Assembly (NCBI RefSeq): GCF_910592395.1
Contig: NC_088324.1
Coordinates: 3,286,001 to 3,350,000 of the forward strand
Direction of reading: 5' to 3'
DNA length: 64,000 nt
Origin: Lineus longissimus
Lineage: Eukaryota > Nemertea > Pilidiophora > Heteronemertea > Lineidae
Every line of letters starts with the position of its first letter. The stretch's first letter is position 1. The position numbers and the translations under genes are program-made. The notes beneath the pieces are model-generated. The model was given only the letters and a program-made list of their open reading frames with translations, did not search any database and was not told the DNA's origin. This document shows, one piece after another, positions 56,574 through 64,000 of the stretch.

Positions 56574-56822
56574 TTAGCATTTAATATTCAGTTGGATGCA
56601 GATATCCGGCTTCATGTGATAATCCGTATCGATAAAGTGATCACTGCAAAGTTTGGCCGAAGGCCCAGGCTTCCAACACTCCAAACGTTTGCACTTCCGA
56701 ATCCACAGCTTCCTCCTCTCTCGTTCAACTGGCTTTGGAAATTCATGAAAATGGGTCCCATCCGTCATTCGATTGTTCTTTGTGCTATCCTTGACACAAT
56801 TCGGAGCCACACAATACACCAT
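56574..56822 (-). CDS. THAP zinc-finger domain, probable 5' exon of a Kolobok-type transposase
   Basis: Residues 1-82 form a complete C2CH THAP DNA-binding domain: CVAPNC (Cys4, Cys9), FHEFP, RRKLWIRKC with the conserved Trp, and LCSDHF carrying the last Cys and His. The frame stops shortly after (NIKC), with no obvious donor, so the rest of the transposase is missing or was spliced from deleted DNA. THAP domains bind the transposon ends in P-like and Kolobok transposases (known). Confidence 0.75.
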   Translation of the reverse strand: MVYCVAPNCVKDSTKNNRMTDGTHFHEFPKPVERERRKLWIRKCKRLECWKPGPSAKLCSDHFIDTDYHMKPDICIQLNIKC

Positions 56823-57137
56823 AGTGAATGAAACACATTACTTCCAGGTGTGCATAATTAATTAAGGCCCTCCTGCTTTTATGATTGCATGACATGTACA
56901 GATAACCTGATCTACATCACAACTTTTGCTGAACCCGCCGCCTGGCTCTAACAAGCCAGTTGCTAGCCTGATTAGGTAATCAAGTTGTCAAACACATAAT
57001 TGGCTATATCTTCAAAATGGATGGAGCTAATTGCATTTGGTTTTCTGTATTGTATAAAGTGTTAGGTACACTTTTGAAATCGTCTTACAGCAGAAAATGG
57101 CAAAAAACCTTGATATATGGCCTTTAATGTAACGTAT

Positions 57138-57175
57138 TATAATTATTACTATTATTATTATTATTAAAAACATTT
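57138..57175 (+). repeat. (ATT)n microsatellite and following repeat-like sequence
   Basis: ATTATTATT is followed by TTTTTATAGCGCTTAACGTT, a motif often seen at the 3' ends of invertebrate SINE/LINE elements. Without a second copy here I cannot define its borders. 57180-57685 otherwise shows no feature. Confidence 0.4.
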
Positions 57176-57694
57176 TTATAGCGCTTAACGTTCTAAGCGT
57201 TTTACAATTTATAATAAAACAATAAAACATTAATACATGACAGTATAGAATAAAAGTCATTACTAAAGAAAACGTGCAAGTGGGATTTAAAAAAAAAGGA
57301 TTCAAAAGAATTTCTTAAAAATATGAGTTTTTAGTGCAGTTTTAAAACGACCCAGGGTACTCTGGCCACGAACACTATTTTGTTTTGAACCTCAGCTCAG
57401 TTTGTAGCTGAATTAAATTTGGCTTTATCATGGCTTCCAGTAAATTGCCCGAAAGAGAGCTTTAGACCCTATAAATGTATTACCAACATGTAGGAATATG
57501 GTGCCTCTGAGTGAGATAAGCATGTTTTTATTTGTTTTTAAGTAGCAGTGTGGTTGGAAATGACATTTTATGTATTTTGCCTTGATTTCCATAGAAACCG
57601 ATTTAAAATGTCATTTCCTATAACATATCAAAAGGAGATTTTTGAAAACATGCTCATCTCACTTAGAGGCATCATGTTTCTATGTGTTGGTAAT

Positions 57695-58541
57695 GGTTTA
57701 TCGCCATTTCGCCTACAATCATTTCGCCTACAGCCATTTCGCCTACCAAAAAATGCCATTTCGCCTACAGCCATTTCGCCTACCTGTCATTTTGCCTATT
57801 TCTCATTTCGCCTACTTGCCATTTCGCCTACCTGCAATTTCGTCTACCCGCCATTTCGCCTACTCGCCATTTCGCCTACTGCCATTTTGCCTACATACAG
57901 AAAATGCCATTTCACATAATTCTGAATATATTTGTTTTAAATCCTCGGTATTGATACCAGTATCAGTAAAAAATATAAGTTATCAGGCCTTATACCTACT
58001 GTTGCAGAGGATTTGCAAATCCACCACATTTATTTGGTATCTGTCAAAAACATATGTTTGGCCCTATGTAGGCCTACTGTAGCAGAGGATTGTATCCCAT
58101 TTCCCTTTGAGAGTCCCAATCATCATACACTAATTTGTTGTTGTTGAAGCTCTAATTTGGTTACTGGATTAATTACTGGATTAATTGGATCACTATTAAG
58201 TGTGTCACACAACATCAGCAAACTAACTAATTTTCTGCTAATGTATAGTGACCGTACTCCTATCTGCCAGCTAAAAATTCGCCTCAAACCACCTCTGTTC
58301 AATACAAATATCCAGAAAGTTCTACTTTCCTTCCAATTCATAAAAAAACAAAAATAGAAGTAAAAGTAGGCGAAATGGCTAGTAGGCGAAAAGACAAGTA
58401 GGCGAAATGGCTAGTAGGCGAAATGGCTAATAGGCAAAATGGTTATAGGCGAAATGGCTGTAGGCGAAATGGTTATAGGCGAAATGATTGTAGGCGAAAT
58501 GGCTGTAGGCGAAATGATTGTAGGCAAAATGGCGATACACC
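57695..58541. mobile_element. TU-like foldback transposon with 15-bp tandem repeats in its arms (847 bp)
   Basis: GTTGGTAAT (9 bp) stands exactly at both borders (57686-57694, 58542-58550). The element begins GGTTTATCGCC and ends in GGCGATACACC, inverse with one mismatch. Each arm (57695-57914; 58365-58541) is a run of about 12 units of 14-16 bases containing ATTTCGCCTAC or its inverse GTAGGCGAAAT. The ~450-base centre is unique and non-coding. Tandem short units inside inverted arms is the plan of sea-urchin TU and Drosophila FB elements (known). The long ORFs across the arms are by-products of the repeats. Confidence 0.88.
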
Positions 58542-58829
58542 GTTGGTAATACATGTACATCTAATAGGGTATAAGTCCAACCGTTCAAGATTTAAGTGTA
58601 CATTGATTCTTGTTCTCCTGTACAGAGCTCTATTCGTGGTCCGATGATGAAGTTATTAACAACAATTCTAACCTCTCTATCTCCTACACCCACAACTGGA
58701 AAAACTTAAGAATTGGGTTTCTATGGTCAGGTAGGCATACTCTATCTCACAACACATTAAAATCATTTGCAGCCTAATAGTCGCTCAGCTCCCGGACTAT
58801 TTATTTGACCTCATTAACCCCAATCAACA

Positions 58830-59000
58830 TAGGCCTTTGATCTTTAATGCCTTATTTCTCGAAGCCCCCAAGGTATTCTAGAAATCAGAATTTTTAAGGA
58901 AAAATCGGACGATGTCAGACTTTTGTCGGATAAATCATCAATCAGACAAAGGTAAAGAGAGACCGTTAACATAGGTGAGAACTCGGAAAAAGCCTGAGAG
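58830..59000 (-). mobile_element. foldback element F1, partial copy D (right arm)
   Basis: AGGCCTTTGATCTTTAATGCC, then GACTTTTGTCGGATAAATC and ACTCGGAAAAAGCCT match the right arm of copy A. The left arm is not present in the preceding 250 bases. Confidence 0.55.
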
Positions 59001-59189
59001 CATGAGAACTTCTGTCATTTGATGAATTCTTATTATGACTTACGACTTCATCACATAAATATAACAAGATATAACGCGATCGAGGCGAATCGCAATGTAT
59101 GTCCCCGCTCCGTGGGCACCAGTGTCCACAGGCCTGTCGCTAAACTGGTTTTGAAGTTATAGGGTGTAAAGGAAAGATGGCCTCTTGCT

Positions 59190-59515
59190 GGCCATATTGA
59201 ATTTCGGAGCGCGACCAACATCGATAGGGAACCTCCCCCAATCCACCCTATTAAACCATTGAATTTAGAGATCAATCGGGATACCTGTTCTTGAGTTATA
59301 ATCCGAAATGGGAAATCCAAGATGGCCTATTGGTGGTCATATTGAATTTCGGAGCGCGACCAAAATCGATAAGGACCCTTGCCCCATCCACCCCAATTCA
59401 CTATAGAAATTACAGATCAATCTGGTCACCAGTTCTTGAGTTATAGTCCGGAATTGGTTGCGACGAACGCGGCGGCGGCGGACACGGAGCCAGCTGAAAA
59501 CATAATGCCCCACCT
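59190..59515 (+). repeat. 145-bp repeat array, first block with GC-rich tail
   Basis: Two units (key motif GCCATATTGAATTTCGGAGC at 59191 and 59337) end in TTGAGTTATAGTCCGGAATT, a GCGGCGGCGGCGG stretch and CATAATGCCCC. The second block repeats the same tail. A minus-strand ORF through it has no recognisable product. Confidence 0.65.
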
Positions 59516-59639
59516 CGTTGAGCTGGGACATAATGATGATGATGATGATGAAATGCCTTTTGCATATTGGTGATTACGCGGCATGAAATCCAAATGTGGA
59601 GAAAGGTCTTTGGTCTTCAACCAACAGCAGCTGGCAAGC

Positions 59640-60720
59640 CCATTTTTGATTCATGATTAATACATAACAAGATGGCGGCCTGGGGGGCCATATTGGATAT
59701 CAGGTGGGGCCAGAGAATTATACAGCACCTTCCTTACCCTAGGCGGTCATACCACAGAAATATCAACTCCCTCACACAAGTGCTTTTGGAGTTATAGGTC
59801 GGAATGCTAAAAATCAAAGATGCCAACAGAAGGCCATCTTGGATTTCGGATTGCGCCCAAAATCTGTAGGGAAACTCCCCTACCATAGGCCATTACACCA
59901 TAAAAGCTTGAAGTCTGTCGGACATGTGGTTCTTCAATTAACGAGCGGAATGCACAAATCTAAGATGGCGGCTGGCGGCCATATTGGATTTTTGAACGCG
60001 CCCGAAATCGATAGGGAACCTCCTCAACTGAAGGCCACTACACCAAAAAAGCTTGAAGTCTGTCAGACATGTGGTTCTTCAGTTAACGAGCGGAATGCAC
60101 AAATCTAAGATGGCGGCCATATTGGATTTTTTAACGCGCCCAAAATCTATCAGGAACCTCCCCTACCGAAGACCATTACACCACAAAAGTTTGAAGTCCG
60201 TCGGACCTCTAGTTCTTCAGTTAACGATCGGAAAACAAAAATCTAAGTTGGCGGCTGGTGGGCATAATTGGATTTTGGATCGCGCCCGAAATCAGTAGGG
60301 AACCTCCCCTACCATAGGCCATTACACCACAAAAGTTTGAAGTCTGTCGGACATCTGGTTCTTCAATTAAGGAGCGGAATGCGAAAACCTAGGATGGCGG
60401 TTGGCGGCCCAATTGGATTTTGGAACGCGCCCAAAATCGATAGGGAACCTCCCCTACCATAGACCATTACACCACAAAAGTTTGAAGTCTGTCGGACCTC
60501 TAGTTCTTCAGTTAACGAGCGGAATGCGAAAACCTAAGATGACGGCTGGCGGCCATATTGGATTTTGGAACGCGCCCAAATTCAATAGGGACCCTTTGAC
60601 ACACTAGGCCAACACCTCCTAAAAATTCAAGTCAGCCGAACAAGGGGTTCTTGAGTTATAGTCCGGAATTCAGTGCGGCGGCGGCGGCCGGAAACCACCC
60701 AAGTACATAATGCCCCCACT
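59640..60720 (+). repeat. 145-bp repeat array, second block (7 units) with the same tail
   Basis: The GCCATATTGGATTTT-type motif recurs at 59687, 59832, 59978, 60115, 60262, 60407 and 60552, spacing 137-147 bases, each followed by AGGGAACCTCCCCTACC and preceded by AAGATGGCGGC. After the last unit comes TTGAGTTATAGTCCGGAATT, GCGGCGGCGGCGG and ACATAATGCCCCC as in the first block. No coding evidence; the ORFs follow the period. A G run is at 60725-60739. Confidence 0.8.
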
Positions 60721-60832
60721 ATGGCGGGGGGGGGGGGGATAATAATTAGACATGGTTAGTTTAAAATATCTTGACAACTAGTCTTTTTATTTATTTTGAG
60801 TGAAAGCTCGGGTATACATTAGCTTATTTATG

Positions 60833-61148
60833 TACATTATGGTAGTCATACCGTGTTTTCATGTGTTTTAATGTGTTTCATGTGTCTCATGAGTTCTTGT
60901 GTTTGTTGTGCCCTTACCTTTTTTCCGTGGTATTCTCGTGTCCTCTTTCCAACGTTCAAGTATGGTAAGTTAGCGACCGCTATTTCATGTGTGAGAGTAG
61001 AATGACGCTAACTAACCATACTTGAACGTTGGAGAGAGGACAAGAGAATACCACGGAAAGAAGTGTAAGGGCACAAAAAAAACAAGAAACACATGAGACA
61101 CATGACAACACAGTAGACTTAATGACCATCAAAATGTTCATAGATATG
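60833..61148. mobile_element. foldback element, ~140-bp arms around a 30-bp loop
   Basis: The left arm ends GGTAAGTTAGCG (60975) and the right arm begins CGCTAACTAACC (61006). Both contain CCAACGTTCAAGTATGG, GTGGTATTCTCGTGTCC-like and CATGTGTCTCATG segments in inverse order. Matching weakens outward, and no target duplication is clear. Confidence 0.65.
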
Positions 61149-62084
61149 AACTGGGTAAGCAACTTTACCAGTTAGAATTTTACAAGGACAGCGCAATTTT
61201 ATCTGCATCCCACGACCTTTTGTCCTTTTATACGATCAAATGAGTCTCGGCCATATCCGTTCAGATCAAAAGCTTGAAAAATCTTCTACGATTCTTGTTC
61301 AAAATCTTGAATCTAGAACCTTTAACAAACTAAACATAATTCTATTTAGATAAGAATATTGTAAGATTTTATTCGGAAGTTTCGACCTTGGTACATGCAC
61401 ACTACAATCGTCACTCGGTAGAATTAATCGAGCGCTCCCAGGTCAAACAAACTGATAGGATTATCAGTTTTCATCTTATTCAGTATCCTGTACATGTACA
61501 TGTATTCATTCCAAGTTTCATGTAAGAGTTTTTCTTTAGGGGATTATTTCGCCAAACCAACGTTTCGGCCTATACTTTTTATATTTTCTCGGGCGGCGAA
61601 AATGAACGATCTCATTTCCTGTTTATAGGTCCGGTGCAGATCAGTTAGTGAGATACGGCCTGATGAACATGTGGACAATAGCCTGAAATAGGTTTCCGTT
61701 CTGAAACTTACGTATGACTTGATGATGCATCAACTGCTTTGATACCGACTGAGGCTCGTACGAACTTCGCTATAAGATCATACAAAGAATCTCTCCAAAA
61801 CATTGAACGAATGTGCATGCAAATGAAAACGGAACTATATTGAGATTCGATCGAACTAAGAATATTCATTTATTGAATCTCATCTGAATTTTCGACATTT
61901 GCTGCCCTGACTGTGAGTTCTTTTTTCAGGTTATTCGACTGTTTGTAAACATATAGTTTTGATATGTTTCTGGCCTGAATGCTCGACTAGCTTATATTTG
62001 GTGAACAGCAAAAATGGGCAGTATCTGCTGAGGACTCGATCCCGGGCGGCGGGGCTTTGCTAATCGCACATTTTTATCGTTTAG
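61149..62084. other. upstream region of the receptor-like gene
   Basis: At least one earlier exon with the start codon must lie here or further left, since exon 62085 opens with one base of a split codon. No ATG-donor pair in the required phase could be supported. Confidence 0.4.
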
Positions 62085-63117
62085 TTTCATTGGACTGGCA
62101 GCAGTAGTGTTAGCGGTATATTCACAGTCCCCTCGCAGTAAGTATCAGATACGTTACGAAGTAAGTATAGGCTATCCTCTTGGCAAGAAACATTGAATCA
62201 CCATATTTCTCTGTCAATTTTGACTTAGGCCTACTTTTGTCTCACATTCAATGATTCAAATTAAATCACCTCTTCAACACAATTTCCCCCCACATTACTC
62301 TCAAGTAAAGCTATATCTATATCCAAACACACTCCCCTAAAAATTACTCGTCTGGCTGATCGACTACTTGAAGAATAATCATAAAAAATATCCATGACTA
62401 AATAAGGTGCCTCTACCTTTCACCGCCCCCCCCCCAAAAAAACCCCCAACTAAAACCAACTAAATATAAGGATTTCAACTTATTAACACTTTTGTAACTG
62501 ATGAAGTATCCACATAATTCATTGCAGATGTAGGTGACACTACACTTCAACAAAAAGAGATAATCATAATAGATAATAAATAAGATAATTGTTTGTAACT
62601 GTTGAAATACCAATGTTTTTATTCGTTGCAGATGACGGCGCCTCTACCTTCGAACCAACCAACCTAGCCGAAGAAGCTCCCTCGTCTACACTTCAACCAC
62701 CCAACCATGCCGAATACGTTTCAACAGTGAAAGGCAGCAGTCTCAAGACCATAGCAACAACATCGATAAAACTGGCGACGACCACGCCGAGGCCGAAGCC
62801 GCCACGACCTTGTTTCATTCAGCTGCACGACAAACTGAGATTTTATGCCGACATCGACGAAGTTTATGATTATCTCGACTCGCGCGTAAAAACATCACAA
62901 AACCTCGTTCCTCAGGCATACTATAAATGTGTTGACAAGGCTGATGCGACGCGTGAACAAGTAAAAACGTGCATGAATGTACCAATCACAGCTATTGAAA
63001 CATGGCAAAGGACCCGTGCCGTGGCTTGGTATGACTTTGATCCAAATCTGTACAGATTATTTGCATTCTACAAACAAGTCTTGTCACTTCTTATCCCGTT
63101 TATTTTGGGAGTCATTG
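62085..63117 (+). CDS. membrane receptor-like protein, two exons, ends at the first transmembrane helix (partial)
   Basis: Exon 62085-62137 (acceptor TTTAG, donor GTAAGTAT) encodes a hydrophobic FIGLAAVVLAVYS segment, the likely end of a signal sequence. Exon 62632-63117 (acceptor TCGTTGCAG, donor GTAAGTTC) joins in phase and encodes 161 codons: a Thr/Ser/Pro-rich stalk, then a domain with three Cys (CFIQL, YYKCVDK, KTCMNV), and finally a hydrophobic run ending LIPFILGVIG. Rhodopsin-type receptors often continue GVIGN at this point of helix 1, and the exon stops there, so I infer an N-terminal ectodomain of a peptide-type GPCR. The seven-helix part would lie beyond the window. A single-pass protein is the alternative. 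Confidence 0.5.
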
Positions 63118-63435
63118 GTAAGTTCTAACAACGCTCATAACTAGAAGGAATGATGGTTTGTCAAACCGGTGTGATAGTTAATTGTGTCCCCTTGAAAAGC
63201 AGTCATACTATATTATTCAGTAACTGTACAGGGATATATGAAAATAGATGCCTTGTTCTTTATATGGAACATGATTTTACGGCGTCCCAATACGGAACAA
63301 TAACGCTCAACCCTTCGGAGGTCATTGTCGACCAGGAAATGACCCCCCCCCCCCCTTTAGGTTCACTGTCGACCACATGTCGCCAGTACATTGTGCGTTG
63401 AAAACCCATTGATATACAGGGGGTATAAAAAAAAC

Positions 63436-63605
63436 CCGGTGTGCAAGGGATAGTAGTCCTAGGGCTGATAGTCCGTGTAACAATAGCCCGCATTGCTAAA
63501 TGTTTTGGTTAGGGTTAGCGGTACAATAGATCATGCTGCTTAATTGATCAAATACAATGCTACCGGACTATGACTCCAGGGGGACTATATCCGCTGTCAC
63601 ACCGG
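63436..63605. mobile_element. MITE family CCGG-B, copy 2 (170 bp)
   Basis: It is almost identical to 48427-48596. AAC stands on both sides. It lies in the intron after the receptor-like exon. Confidence 0.75.
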
Positions 63606-63627
63606 AACATTTGCTCTTTTCTCTAAA

Positions 63628-63904
63628 ACAGCAGACTCCCGTATACCCCGTCGTCAAAGCCAACGCGATTCCGAAATTTTCTAAGTCCAGCGAAGTTGTC
63701 AATTTTTACTCTGACAATAGCAATGACGTTCATTTTACTCCAACAATAAACATTAATGACCCGAACTATTACGGGACACTCAGTTATGTCAGTCCTGGAG
63801 GTTACCTGGAGTTTGCGAACAATGTTGAAACATGTAACATTGTACATGTGTTGTCAAAGCTTCAGAACATTGGGCTTGATAGTGGACTATCCATGTTCGC
63901 CTAA
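63628..63904 (+). CDS. possible exon, unknown product
   Basis: After the MITE, an acceptor-like TTTCTCTAAAACAG precedes a frame open for about 90 codons up to TAA at 63904. It reads QTPVYPVVKANAIPKF and later YYGTLSYVSPGGYLEF, with a normal amino-acid mix and no low complexity. It does not look like a receptor helix. It could be a terminal exon of another transcript or chance; no family recognised. Confidence 0.3.
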
Positions 63905-64000
63905 AATCCTGCAGCACTCAAAACGCAAAATTAAAACTGTCCTTAGAAATGGGTAGTGCGTTGCAACCGTAGAATGCTTACGACGGACTAAAGGTTGATG

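Larger units (their letters stand above)
55742..57123. mobile_element. Kolobok-like DNA transposon with TTAA duplications, 1382 bp, carrying a THAP exon
   Basis: AGGCCATATATCAAGGTTT at 55742-55760 is exactly inverse to 57105-57123, and TTAA stands directly outside both ends (55738-55741, 57124-57127). TTAA insertion plus a THAP-domain transposase is the definition of the Kolobok superfamily (known); piggyBac also uses TTAA but has no THAP domain. Inside are a 50-codon plus-strand ORF and a convergent minus-strand THAP ORF; the catalytic domain is absent, so this is an internally deleted, non-autonomous copy. Perfect 19-bp ends and TTAA duplications suggest it is not very old. Confidence 0.78.

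Noticed and set aside
57548-58082. ORFs of 123 and 146 codons across 57.5-58.1 kb
   Set aside because: Both are read through the 15-bp tandem units of the foldback arm (Phe-Arg-Leu repeats).
59839-60607. Series of 64-89-codon ORFs
   Set aside because: They recur every ~145 bases with the tandem array.

Overview
The window is nuclear DNA from an invertebrate animal. Genes are split into short exons with GT/AG introns, coding density is very low, and transposons, foldback elements and minisatellites fill most of the sequence. An ADP-ribosyl cyclase gene, pogo, Harbinger, THAP/Kolobok-type and LINE remnants, and a foldback element with 15-bp tandem repeats in its arms (as in sea-urchin TU elements) point to a marine invertebrate, perhaps a deuterostome. 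I cannot name the species.

Three protein-coding genes can be supported. (1) Minus strand, 23076 to 16205: six exons of a secreted ADP-ribosyl cyclase (CD38/BST1/Aplysia-cyclase family). All five exon junctions keep frame; only the last, C-terminal exon is missing. (2) Minus strand, 42108 to 40199: a new 115-residue secreted cysteine-rich protein from three coding exons, plus a likely 5' untranslated exon and TATA box near 42530. None of its exons is long enough to stand out as an ORF. (3) Plus strand, 62085 to 63117: two exons of a membrane protein with a Thr/Ser-rich extracellular part ending in what looks like the first transmembrane helix of a rhodopsin-type receptor.

Mobile DNA, left to right: a TIR element (1-1265); a 180-bp MITE (4538), repeated at 32863 and 51142; a 93-bp minisatellite (6690-8400) split by a probable solo LTR; a 6.4-kb, almost perfect tandem array (8815-15209) of 992-bp units whose two outer ends are the inverted termini of one 443-bp element, flanked by a 4-bp duplication; a hairpin element in three close copies plus one diverged copy; foldback elements at 20242, 21326, 24205, 24563, 38363, 47784 and 60833; a Harbinger remnant (27610); three decayed pogo-like transposases (32448, 44492, 49084); a LINE 3' end (36040); a pseudogene of an uncharacterised invertebrate family (51556-53408); a THAP-carrying element with TTAA duplications (55742-57123); a TU-like foldback element with a 9-bp duplication (57695-58541); and a 145-bp tandem array (59190-60720).

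The genes do not form an obvious pathway. Repeats sit mostly in introns and between genes. The 992-bp array and one hairpin element lie downstream of the last visible cyclase exon or in its introns; another hairpin copy lies in an intron of the cysteine-rich gene. Several elements are nested (MITE in pogo, hairpin element in foldback, LTR in minisatellite), which gives relative insertion ages.
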